DNA from: Propionibacteriaceae bacterium
Lineage (GTDB): Bacteria; Actinomycetota; Actinomycetes; Propionibacteriales; Propionibacteriaceae
Reading direction: 5' to 3'
DNA length: 6,607 bases
NCBI GenBank assembly: GCA_031262845.1
Contig: JAISGZ010000056.1
Coordinates: 1 to 6,607, forward strand
Positions within the stretch are counted from its first letter, which is position 1, and the number at the start of each line of letters is the position of its first letter. Of this stretch, positions 1 through 5,753 are shown in pieces. The position numbers and the translations under genes are program-made. The notes below the pieces were generated by a model, which was not told the DNA's origin, ran no database searches, and saw only the letters and a list, made by a program, of their open reading frames with translations.

Positions 1-951
1 GAACATCCGTTCAGCGGTCGTGTAGGTCCCGAACGTCGTCCGGGCGATCGGCGGTTTCGGATCAATGGTGGAGATCAGTTGGTCGATTTCGTGGGGAATC
101 TCGAAGCCACCGACCAACAAGATGGCGGAGATCGACGGGAAACCACCGGACTGGTGAGCCAGCAACAGACCGGGCAAAAGATCGAACCGGTCGGCCGGCA
201 TGATGAGCGTGTAGTTTGGCGACATCCCCGCTAAGACGTGCGGCAAGGTCATCGCCGCGATCATGACGCCGAGCGACTCCTGTTCCAGCTGTTCTTCGTG
301 GCCGTAGAGGACCGGCGCCTCGGTCGACTCGAACTGCTGGCGCACGGTCGGCGACGTGAGCGACAAATTCTCCGGCAAAACCGCCACGATCGGCAGTTCG
401 AGCGAAGCCAGCGCGGCCTGATAGTCCGATAGTTCAGCGCCGTTAACCCGCGTCGCGACCACACCCAAGCCGGTCACGTGATTGCTGTTGATCTCCTCTT
501 GGATCGAGTCGATCATGTTGCGCAAGCCTTCAGGCGTCCGCCCATCACCGCGCACGACCAGCAAGGTGACGGCGTTGAGGTTACGCGCCACCGCCACGTT
601 GAAGGAAAACTCGGCACTGCCCAAGTCACCGACGTAATCCGAGCCGACGATGACGATGGCGTCGTGTTTCTCGCGCAACTCCTCGTAGCGGGCGATGATC
701 TGGCTCATCGCCTCCTCGGGGTCGGTGTGGATCGCTGAATAGGGCACGCCGACCGCGTCATCGTAGGTCTGACGAATCCCGGGCAGCGTCACCAGCGACT
801 CCAGGACGGTGTCGTGTCCATCAGTTCGAATGATCGGCCGGAAGACACCGACCGATGACACGTGACGGGACAGGGCTTCGATTGCCCCCAGGGCAACGGC
901 CGACTTACCGACTAAACCTTCGGGGGAAAGAACATAGACACTCTTGGCCAT
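1..951 (-). CDS. pta: Phosphate acetyltransferase, N-terminal part (cut by the window edge)
   Basis: Pta interconverts acetyl-CoA and acetyl phosphate in the cytoplasm, normally paired with acetate kinase for acetate overflow or uptake. The 317 visible codons begin MAKSVYVLSPEGLVGKSAVA, a dethiobiotin-synthetase-like P-loop (SPEGLVGKS, residues 9-17) of the kind that opens long-form Pta proteins. This P-loop domain covers about residues 1-200. It is followed by a DRTGG-type regulatory domain from about residue 215 to the edge (MSPNYTLIMPADRFDLLPG, then AILLVGGFEIP). The catalytic PTA_PTB domain, which should bring the protein to about 690-715 residues, lies beyond position 1 and is not seen. 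The frame is open throughout. The ATG at 951 is favoured because the P-loop begins right after it and a -10 hexamer lies 7 nt upstream; no Shine-Dalgarno is evident. It lies on the same strand as mutM, 123 bp downstream of it, and probably has its own promoter. ackA may follow outside the window. Confidence 0.9.
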   Translation of the reverse strand, partial: MAKSVYVLSPEGLVGKSAVALGAIEALSRHVSSVGVFRPIIRTDGHDTVLESLVTLPGIRQTYDDAVGVPYSAIHTDPEEAMSQIIARYEELREKHDAIVIVGSDYVGDLGSAEFSFNVAVARNLNAVTLLVVRGDGRTPEGLRNMIDSIQEEINSNHVTGLGVVATRVNGAELSDYQAALASLELPIVAVLPENLSLTSPTVRQQFESTEAPVLYGHEEQLEQESLGVMIAAMTLPHVLAGMSPNYTLIMPADRFDLLPGLLLAHQSGGFPSISAILLVGGFEIPHEIDQLISTIDPKPPIARTTFGTYTTAERMF

Positions 952-958
952 GAAGCCG

Positions 959-987
959 AGTCTAGATGATGAATTCCCCCGTGTGAG
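959..987 (-). promoter_or_regulatory. Putative pta promoter (leaderless)
   Basis: On the minus strand, CTCACA (982-987, 4 of 6 matches to TTGACA) and TAGACT (959-964, 4 of 6 to TATAAT) are separated by exactly 17 bp. Seven bases then lead to the ATG at 951, so transcription would start at or next to the A of the start codon. This is the best-formed promoter in the window. It is inferred from sequence only. Confidence 0.5.
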
Positions 988-1021
988 CCACAGCGGCATT
1001 GGTGAATCGGTTCGTTTCCCG

Positions 1022-1043
1022 CCTGGCTGGTCAAGCGGCCAGG
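1022..1043 (-). terminator. Weak hairpin downstream of mutM
   Basis: CCTGGC (1022-1027) and GCCAGG (1038-1043) can pair to a 6-bp stem with a 10-nt loop, 32 nt after the mutM stop on the minus strand. No U-tract follows (the next bases are CGGGAAACG), so an intrinsic terminator is uncertain. It may only mark the end of the mutM unit before the pta promoter. Confidence 0.2.
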
Positions 1044-1074
1044 ATCAGGCCCCTTCGACCTCCGCTGAGCCGCC

Positions 1075-1950
1075 TCAACGCCGCTGGCAGCGCGGGCAGA
1101 AGTGGGTGCCGCGGCCGGCCACACGGATTTTCACGATCGTCGTGCCACAACGATCACAGGGTTGGCCTTCGCGCCGGAAAACGTGGGCGAAACTGAGGTA
1201 ATTCCCCCGGTTGCCTTCGGCGTCAACGTAGTTGCGGTCGGTTGAACCACCCAAGTCGATCGACAGCTGCATGACCTGGCCGGCGGCCGTGAACAACTCC
1301 CGCAGTTTGCGGGCCGAGACCTCGCTGACCGGCCGGGAGGGGTTGACCCGAGCCGCCCACAGCGTCTCGTCGGCGTAGATATTGCCGATGCCGGCGACGA
1401 TTTCCTGGTTGAGTAGGGCGGCTTTGATGATCGTCCGTTGGTGGTGGTCGATCCGGCGCCGGAACTCGGGGAAATCGGCTGGGTTGAAGGGCTCCGGACC
1501 GAGCTTGGCGATGAAGGGTAACGACTCGACGGCCGCCGTCGGCATGAGCCGGATCCAGCCGAATTTCCGCTGGTCGTTGAAAAACAACTGCGACCCATCG
1601 TCAAAACCGAAAGCCAGGCGTGTCGACCGGTCGGGCAACTGCGCCAGGAAGGAATCGTTCGGGTGGCCACCAGCCCAGTTCTCCGCCCCGCGAACGACCA
1701 TCTGACCAGTCATCTTGAGGTGGCCGACGAGCGAATAGTCGGTGTCCAAATCGAGAATCAAAACCTTGGCCCGGCGCCGCGCCGCCACCACACGGGCACC
1801 TTCCAGATAACGGCCTACGCTGTCGGCCCAACCGCCCTCGGCGACTTGGAAACTCTTCGGCTCCCAGATTTCGAAGGTGGCGATCCGGCGTCCGACGACG
1901 AGTTGTTCCAGACCGCGCCGGACCGTTTCGACTTCGGGTAACTCAGGCAC
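1075..1950 (-). CDS. mutM: Formamidopyrimidine-DNA glycosylase (Fpg/MutM)
   Basis: This is a bifunctional base-excision-repair enzyme that removes 8-oxoguanine and ring-opened purines and nicks the abasic site by beta/delta elimination. The 291-residue length is typical of the family. The N terminus MPELPEVETVRRGL supplies the catalytic Pro2 (N-terminal after Met removal) and Glu3. Lys62 in RRRAKVLI aligns with E. coli Lys57, and HLKMTGQM (77-84) follows. The helix-two-turn-helix region contains IVAGIGNIYADETLW. The C-terminal zinc finger is complete, with Cys265, 268, 285 and 288 and the DNA-contacting Arg280 in AGRGTHFCPRCQ. The start is GTG; no other start can place the obligatory PE dipeptide second. 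The LPEVETVRRGL signature favours MutM over Nei. Stretches such as LFFNDQRKFGWIRLMP and the GRGTHFCPRCQ ending look unlike the mycobacterial Fpg I remember and closer to Patescibacteria or Firmicutes types, a comparison from memory only. The gene is divergent from hemH and not in the usual rnc-mutM-smc context. Confidence 0.95.
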   Translation of the reverse strand: MPELPEVETVRRGLEQLVVGRRIATFEIWEPKSFQVAEGGWADSVGRYLEGARVVAARRRAKVLILDLDTDYSLVGHLKMTGQMVVRGAENWAGGHPNDSFLAQLPDRSTRLAFGFDDGSQLFFNDQRKFGWIRLMPTAAVESLPFIAKLGPEPFNPADFPEFRRRIDHHQRTIIKAALLNQEIVAGIGNIYADETLWAARVNPSRPVSEVSARKLRELFTAAGQVMQLSIDLGGSTDRNYVDAEGNRGNYLSFAHVFRREGQPCDRCGTTIVKIRVAGRGTHFCPRCQRR

Positions 1951-1956
1951 GGTCGT

Positions 1957-1962
1957 AGCTTA
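1957..1962 (-). promoter_or_regulatory. Putative mutM -10 element (leaderless)
   Basis: TAAGCT on the minus strand is followed by ACGACC and then the GTG at 1950, a 6-nt gap that would place the transcription start on the start codon. I see no convincing -35 at 16-18 bp. Support comes mainly from the same arrangement at other genes in the window. Confidence 0.4.
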
Positions 1963-2050
1963 GAGACTGACTTCAACGGTCGCGCCCGGTCGCGATTTCG
2001 TGATCAGACCAGATTGAAGACTGTGGCCGAGTGGGTTATCGCGTCTCGGA

Positions 2051-2068
2051 TGTCATTCGTGTCATTCG
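2051..2068. repeat. Perfect 9-bp tandem repeat, two copies
   Basis: TGTCATTCG occurs twice head to tail (2051-2059 and 2060-2068) in the mutM-hemH spacer. The second copy runs into the first copy of the larger direct repeat starting at 2062. Its function is unknown; it could be part of a regulator-binding region. Confidence 0.6.
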
Positions 2069-2165
2069 GTCGGGTGGACAACCGACGTGGGAACGGGCCG
2101 TGCAGAAGTGGCCAACCCGGCGGCACTGCCTGTCTCATCCGGTCTGGTGGACAAGCGGCGTGAGA
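2062..2165. repeat. Imperfect 31-bp direct repeat upstream of hemH
   Basis: Copies lie at 2062-2092 and 2135-2165 and share 26 of 31 positions. The core is CGGTC, one variable base, then GGTGGACAA, and later CGTG. With a small gap the similarity continues downstream into GCCGT and CAG. The copies are 73 bp apart, about seven helical turns, and lie upstream of the proposed hemH promoter. They could be paired binding sites for a regulator or the trace of a local duplication. No inverted symmetry is conserved in both copies. Confidence 0.6.
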
Positions 2166-2205
2166 GCCGTCAGGTTGATCAGCGAAACTACTGGAGCCCA
2201 GTCGT

Positions 2206-2211
2206 TAAACT
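2206..2211 (+). promoter_or_regulatory. Putative hemH -10 element (leaderless)
   Basis: TAAACT is followed by CCGTGGG and then GTG at 2219, a 7-nt gap that would make the mRNA start at the initiation codon. No good -35 is visible at 16-18 bp. The element supports 2219 rather than the upstream GTG at 2087 as the hemH start. Confidence 0.45.
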
Positions 2212-2218
2212 CCGTGGG

Positions 2219-3451
2219 GTGACTGATCATGTCGATCCCGTTCTTGTCGATCCCGCGGCGCCACCGGCGGTTGTGCTGGTCAACCTCGGTACTCCGGATG
2301 AACCGACGTTGCCGGCCGTGCAACGTTATTTACGTCAGTTCCTGACCGACCGGCGGATCGTTGATCTCAACCCGCTGCTGTGGCGGATGATTCTGGAGAC
2401 CGCGATCATGCACGGCCACGCCAAGCGGTCGGTGGCGAAATACGCTTCGGTGTGGTTGCCCGATGGTTCGCCGCTGCTCGTTCACACCCGGGACCAAGCC
2501 GCTGCTCTGGCCGCCGAATTTGCGTCTGACCAGGGCACACGCCTTCAGTCAAGAGAAGGCTCCGGGCCGGGGAATACTGCTTCGATCGCCACCACTACCC
2601 GCCCCACCCCAAGTGACGATCCGGCCAGTTCAACCAACGCTGCTTCGCGTGCCACCACGACACGCCCACAACCACGGGACGACTCGGCCAGTTCAGTGGC
2701 TTCCGCCTCGCCGACCGGGCTGCCGGCTCTGTCCGATGTCCACGTCACCTACGCCATGTGTTACGGCCAACCGTCACTGCCGTCGGTACTCAGCCAGCTT
2801 CAGACCGAGGGGGTCTGGCGCATTTTGGTCGTCCCGCTCTACCCCCAGTTCTCGACCACCACGGTGGCGCCGATCATCGACACCCTGTCGGCCTACCTGT
2901 CGAAGTCGACCAACCAACCGGAAATCCGCACGATCCGCAGTTGGCCGACCGATCCGGCCTACATCGACGCTTGTGCCCAACTGATCGAACAGGACTGGGC
3001 GACCAACGGACGGCCCGACTTCGCCCGTGGTGACAAACTGCTCTTGTCTTATCACGGTATCCCTGTCAGTTGCGTCACGGCCGGCGACCCCTACGTCGCC
3101 GAGTGCCAGGCGACGACCGACGCTTTGCGAGCCCGTCTTCAACTCGGTCCCGAACACTGCCTCATGACCTACCAATCGAAGTTTGGCCGGGGCGAATGGG
3201 TGACGCCGGCCACGCTCGACACCGTCATCAAACTCGGCCAGTTAGAAACGCCCCGGCTCGATGTCTTCTGCCCCGGCTTCGTGTCCGATTGCCTCGAAAC
3301 CCTCGAAGAACTCGATCAGCTCAACCACGACCAGTTCATCAGCGCTGGTGGCGGGCAATTCCGGCGTGTCCCCTGCCTCAACGCCAGCCCCCCTTGGATG
3401 ACGGCCCTGGCCGGTTTGATCCGGCCTCACTTGAGTGGCTGGGTGGCGTGA
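2219..3451 (+). CDS. hemH: Ferrochelatase, proteobacterial-like, with a 70-residue insertion
   Basis: Ferrochelatase inserts Fe2+ into a porphyrin as a late step of heme synthesis. From GTG 2219 the protein has 410 residues; the usual bacterial length is about 320-350. Visible blocks are VVLVNLGTPDEPT, RYLRQFLTDRRIVD, YASVWLPDGSPLLVHTR, YPQFSTTTVAP, SYHGIP with catalytic His279, and CPGFVSDCLETLEE with catalytic Glu360. These match the E. coli enzyme as I remember it better than actinobacterial coproporphyrin ferrochelatase, whose equivalent block reads more like GFVSDHLE. The substrate may thus be protoporphyrin IX, but this is inference. Residues 103-172 are an extra Ser/Thr/Pro/Ala-rich segment between GSPLLVHTR and VTYAMCYG, without obvious fold and with an internal duplication; both flanking family blocks stay in frame. 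A GTG at 2087 would add 44 residues unlike any ferrochelatase N terminus, so 2219 is preferred. The gene stands alone, divergent from mutM and convergent with the phospholipase gene. Confidence 0.93.
   Translation: MTDHVDPVLVDPAAPPAVVLVNLGTPDEPTLPAVQRYLRQFLTDRRIVDLNPLLWRMILETAIMHGHAKRSVAKYASVWLPDGSPLLVHTRDQAAALAAEFASDQGTRLQSREGSGPGNTASIATTTRPTPSDDPASSTNAASRATTTRPQPRDDSASSVASASPTGLPALSDVHVTYAMCYGQPSLPSVLSQLQTEGVWRILVVPLYPQFSTTTVAPIIDTLSAYLSKSTNQPEIRTIRSWPTDPAYIDACAQLIEQDWATNGRPDFARGDKLLLSYHGIPVSCVTAGDPYVAECQATTDALRARLQLGPEHCLMTYQSKFGRGEWVTPATLDTVIKLGQLETPRLDVFCPGFVSDCLETLEELDQLNHDQFISAGGGQFRRVPCLNASPPWMTALAGLIRPHLSGWVA
2579..2704 (+). repeat. Diverged 63-bp tandem duplication inside hemH
   Basis: Two 21-codon units (2579-2641 and 2642-2704) encode ASIATTTRPTPSDDPASSTNA and ASRATTTRPQPRDDSASSVAS respectively, so they differ at seven positions. 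A third trace (ASP) begins directly afterwards. The unit length is a whole number of codons, so copy-number change would not shift the frame. The segment is probably a disordered surface loop in the ferrochelatase. Confidence 0.75.
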
Positions 3452-3455
3452 ACGT

Positions 3456-3489
3456 GAGGCGGACTTGTCTCTACGGCCGAGTCCGCCTC
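3456..3489 (+). terminator. Terminator-like hairpin after hemH
   Basis: GAGGCGGACT (3456-3465) pairs perfectly with AGTCCGCCTC (3480-3489), a 10-bp stem with a 14-nt loop, starting 5 nt after the hemH stop. The downstream run TTCCTCGTT is only moderately T-rich. The site lies between two convergent genes, so it could also help block read-through from the phospholipase gene, although no T-run follows on that strand. Confidence 0.6.
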
Positions 3490-3552
3490 TTCCTCGTTGG
3501 CTCGTCACCGATGTCTATGAGCCGCTATCGAGACCTGGGCCCGAACAGCTGA

Positions 3553-4449
3553 TTACAGACCGAGGAAATCACGCCAGCGTGGCAATTCACGCCGAGCTTG
3601 AACTAAACCGGCCTCAAAACTTTCCCGTAATTCGGGAACCGATCGGGTGTTATTCCGGACCGTCATCTGGTCGGGCACGAACAACAAAGCCTGGCCCGAG
3701 CTTTCCAAGTCGAAGAGTTCTTCCCGAGTTTGGTTGTAATTCCGTGGCCGCTCGATCAGCGCCTCCGCCACCGCCGGGAAGCGGCGGAACCAGGTCTTGT
3801 ACAACCGGGGCATGCGACTCGGCGGCTTGATATACGACCGTTCCCGGGTCATGACAACAAAGAACCTGGTCAAACCATCACGGCGGGCGGCGTCGAGCGC
3901 GATCCCACCCGAGGGGCCGATCGCGCCATCAACGTAGGTGTGGCCATTGAACTTCACCGGCGGCATGAGGATCGGCATCGTCGACGAGGCCCGGACCTCC
4001 CGCATCAACTGGTGCAAGGTCCGCATATCTTCCTTGCCCCAATAAACCGCCTGGCCGGTATCGGCTTCAAAAGACCCGATCCGGCGAGTGGCCGGGTTGA
4101 GCTGAAAAGTTGAGAAATCGAAGGGCAGGGCTTGGCCCGGCGCGCTGGTTTGTTCGTAAATATAGTGGGCGTTAAATAGTCCCTGGCCGCGCACGAAGGT
4201 TCCGATATTGCCAAATTTCGGGTCGGCCGTAAAGTCGACGAATGACATTTCCGCCCGGTGGGCGTCCCGTGATAAATAGTTCGCCAGGTGTGAACTACCG
4301 GCGGAAATACCCGCCACCCAGTCGAAATACAGTCCGGCTGCCAGCAGCGTCCGCACGACCGCGGCCGTGTAGGAGCCACGCATACCGCCGCCCTCGAAGA
4401 TCAGGGCTACGTCAGTCACATTGTTCGTCAGCGGGGATGAGGCGATCAC
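3553..4449 (-). CDS. Patatin-like phospholipase (YjjU-like)
   Basis: This is a predicted serine acyl hydrolase of the patatin family, acting on membrane or storage lipids; the true substrate is unknown. The 298-residue protein shows all three signatures. The oxyanion-hole loop is EGGGMRG (19-25), the nucleophile elbow is GISAGS with Ser49 (GxSxG), and the second member of the catalytic dyad is Asp174 in YVDGAIGP. Motif order and spacing suit a short bacterial patatin like E. coli YjjU. The C-terminal part (about 190-298), rich in Arg and aromatic residues, could be the family's small C-terminal domain. There is no signal peptide or membrane segment, so it is probably cytosolic. The start is GTG at 4449, with a -10 hexamer 6 nt upstream; the patatin fold begins at about residue 12, which leaves little room for a later start. 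It is divergent from the RNA methyltransferase over 52 bp and convergent with hemH. I cannot tell whether it serves lipid turnover or defence; nothing nearby suggests defence. Confidence 0.88.
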   Translation of the reverse strand: MIASSPLTNNVTDVALIFEGGGMRGSYTAAVVRTLLAAGLYFDWVAGISAGSSHLANYLSRDAHRAEMSFVDFTADPKFGNIGTFVRGQGLFNAHYIYEQTSAPGQALPFDFSTFQLNPATRRIGSFEADTGQAVYWGKEDMRTLHQLMREVRASSTMPILMPPVKFNGHTYVDGAIGPSGGIALDAARRDGLTRFFVVMTRERSYIKPPSRMPRLYKTWFRRFPAVAEALIERPRNYNQTREELFDLESSGQALLFVPDQMTVRNNTRSVPELRESFEAGLVQARRELPRWRDFLGL

Positions 4450-4455
4450 GGGCTT

Positions 4456-4461
4456 AGATTA
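4456..4461 (-). promoter_or_regulatory. Putative -10 element of the phospholipase gene (leaderless)
   Basis: TAATCT on the minus strand is followed by AAGCCC and the GTG at 4449, a 6-nt gap. The -35 region would fall around 4478-4485, inside the region needed by the opposite promoter. I see no strong -35 match. Confidence 0.4.
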
Positions 4462-4489
4462 GTCGACCGGAGGCCATAGTTGGCCGCGC

Positions 4490-4495
4490 TACGGT
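4490..4495 (+). promoter_or_regulatory. Putative -10 element of the RNA methyltransferase gene (leaderless)
   Basis: TACGGT is followed by GAGGTC and the GTG at 4502, a 6-nt gap. GAGG at 4496-4499 resembles a Shine-Dalgarno core but is only 2 nt from the GTG, too close to work as one. No convincing -35 is seen. Confidence 0.35.
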
Positions 4496-4501
4496 GAGGT
4501 C

Positions 4502-5311
4502 GTGAACATCATTCCCGTCACCCAGGCCGACGACCCGAGACTGGCGGATTACGTCCGACTACGGGAATCGACACTGCGCAAGTCGCTCGAAAGCGAACAA
4601 GGACTGTTCATCGCCGAGGGCGCCAAAATCATCCAGCGAGCTTTCATCGCCGGGTACCAGCCGCGCTCTTTCCTGCTTGCTGAACGCTGGTTACCGACCT
4701 TGGCGGACGTCCTGACCGAGACCACCGTGCCGGTCTATGTCGTCACCGAAGCACTCGCCGAACAGGTCACAGGCTTTCACGTTCACCGGGGCGCCTTGGC
4801 TTCATTCCACCGTCGTCAACCGTGGTCAGTGGCCGATTTACTGGCTCAGTCACGGCTGGTCGTAGCCGAAGACATCGTCGACCACAGCAACATCGGTGCC
4901 ATCATCCGCAACGCCGCCGGACTGGGCTGGGATGGTGTTCTCATCAGTCCCCGCTGCGCCGACCCGCTCTACCGCCGAGCCATCAAAGTCGCTATGGGTA
5001 CGGTGTTCAGCTTGCCGTGGGCTCGGCTGACCGATTGGCACGGTGCTATTCCCCAACTTCAAGCAGCTGGATTCACGGTCGCTGCTCTCGCCTTACGGGA
5101 CGATGCCATACCGCTGACAAGCTTCGCCGCCCAGCCGCTGCCCGAGAAATTGGCCATTGTCCTGGGCAGCGAGGGGGAAGGCCTGTCTCAGACCTGGTTG
5201 GACCAGGCGGACGTTTGTCTGCGAATCCCGATGCGAGCTGGTGTCGACTCGCTCAATGTGGCGGCGGCCAGTGCCATCGCCTGTTATGCCCTCGTGGACT
5301 GTCGCGTTTAA
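4502..5311 (+). CDS. SpoU/TrmH-family RNA 2'-O-ribose methyltransferase
   Basis: This SPOUT enzyme uses S-adenosylmethionine to methylate a ribose 2'-hydroxyl in rRNA or tRNA; the exact nucleotide cannot be read from the sequence. The 269-residue protein has an N-terminal substrate-binding domain (about 1-105, including EQGLFIAEGAKIIQRA). The C-terminal trefoil-knot domain carries the three family motifs: DHSNIGAIIRNAAGLG (127-142, with Asn130 and Arg136), IVLGSEGEGLS (about 216-226), and RIPMRAGVDSLNVAAASAI near the C terminus. These fit an rRNA TrmH-type protein such as the RlmB/TsnR relatives. The start is GTG 4502, with MNIIPVTQADDPRL leading directly into the fold. The last codons, after Asp266 (Cys-Arg-Val-stop), lie inside the left inverted repeat of a 187-bp insertion. 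The unoccupied gene would have read Leu-Cys-Arg-Asp-stop after the same Asp. All catalytic motifs lie upstream, so activity should be kept. Confidence 0.9.
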   Translation: MNIIPVTQADDPRLADYVRLRESTLRKSLESEQGLFIAEGAKIIQRAFIAGYQPRSFLLAERWLPTLADVLTETTVPVYVVTEALAEQVTGFHVHRGALASFHRRQPWSVADLLAQSRLVVAEDIVDHSNIGAIIRNAAGLGWDGVLISPRCADPLYRRAIKVAMGTVFSLPWARLTDWHGAIPQLQAAGFTVAALALRDDAIPLTSFAAQPLPEKLAIVLGSEGEGLSQTWLDQADVCLRIPMRAGVDSLNVAAASAIACYALVDCRV

Positions 5312-5486
5312 GAAATATCCCTTCGGGAAAAATACGCATTCGCGGCACCCGGTGGGGCCCCCCAACCGCGTTGTCGCCGTCGTCGGGAGATCCCCTACCG
5401 GCTCCTCCTCCGCCTTGCTGGCCACCCCACCTGCCACCACGAATTAACCGCAGTTTTCCCGAAAGTAAAACTTTTTAAACGCGACA
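5300..5486. mobile_element. 187-bp MITE-like element with terminal inverted repeats
   Basis: The ends are inverted copies of each other. TGTCGCGTTTAA at 5300-5311 is matched perfectly by the reverse complement of 5475-5486. A second block, TTCGGGAAAA (5322-5331), is matched by the reverse complement of 5454-5463, with one base difference in spacing. Weaker similarity continues a few bases inward. The element begins TG, ends CA, and is bracketed by GAC on both sides (5297-5299 and 5487-5489), a possible 3-bp target duplication. The 122-bp centre encodes no transposase, so the element would depend on one supplied elsewhere. Removing it with one GAC restores a coherent end to the methyltransferase gene. 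I cannot name the parent IS family. The alternative is a chance or regulatory long-range hairpin, which explains the flanking GAC and the restored reading frame less well. Confidence 0.6.
5452..5476 (+). terminator. Terminator-like hairpin in the right arm of the inserted element
   Basis: AGTTTT (5452-5457) pairs with AAAACT (5467-5472) across a 9-nt loop, and TTTT follows at 5473-5476. The stem is mostly A/T and therefore weak, but hairpin plus T-run is the best intrinsic-terminator geometry downstream of the methyltransferase. The inserted element may thus provide both the stop codon and a terminator. Confidence 0.35.
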
Positions 5487-5517
5487 GACCTTTGCCGTGA
5501 CTGACCCGGCTGGGGCC

Positions 5518-5539
5518 ACTCGGGGACGACGGTCCGAGT
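5518..5539 (+). terminator. Possible original terminator of the methyltransferase gene
   Basis: ACTCGG (5518-5523) pairs with CCGAGT (5534-5539), with an alternative inner stem GGAC/GTCC at 5524-5527 and 5532-5535. A mildly T-rich run (TCTGTTGCGTATT) follows. It lies 13 nt after the TGA (5502-5504) that would have ended the methyltransferase before the insertion, which suits its former 3' end. Confidence 0.3.
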
Positions 5540-5753
5540 TCTGTTGCGTATTAAGACGTGTGATTTGGTAGCCGGTGAAGTGGCCAGGCAGGCGGAGAAA
5601 GAGCCGATAACGGGCTATCGGTGATGCTGACAACGCTGTTGGGGACCTCAGCGGCCGCCGCAAAATACGGCCTGAAAAACGCGACCGGGCACAAGTGCCC
5701 TTCGGACAGCGGACACGAGTCATAGGCAGCCCGTCGGCCAGTCAAGCGAACGG

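Noticed and set aside
2014..2040. TTGAAG...GTTATC as a mutM-hemH spacer promoter on the plus strand
   Set aside because: The spacer is only 15 bp and the -10 match is poor; the TAAACT element next to the GTG fits better.
2087..2218. GTG at 2087 as an alternative hemH start adding 44 residues
   Set aside because: The added residues resemble no ferrochelatase N terminus, the stretch overlaps a direct repeat, and GTG 2219 has a -10-like hexamer at the same offset as neighbouring genes.
5318..5332. Short hairpin TCCC-TTC-GGGA right after the methyltransferase stop, considered as its terminator
   Set aside because: The stem is only 4 bp and is followed by A residues, not T; it is better explained as part of the inverted-repeat arm.
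4822..5478. Long plus-strand frame of 218 codons
   Set aside because: It overlaps the SpoU-type methyltransferase in another frame and its Arg/Pro/Ser/His-rich product shows no domain; it is a shadow of a high-GC gene.
5514..5585. 72-nt stretch closed by a 7-bp stem (GGCCACT/AGTGGCC), tRNA-like in size
   Set aside because: No T-arm GTTC motif, no anticodon arm and no D-arm pattern on either strand; a 7-bp match in this span can arise by chance.
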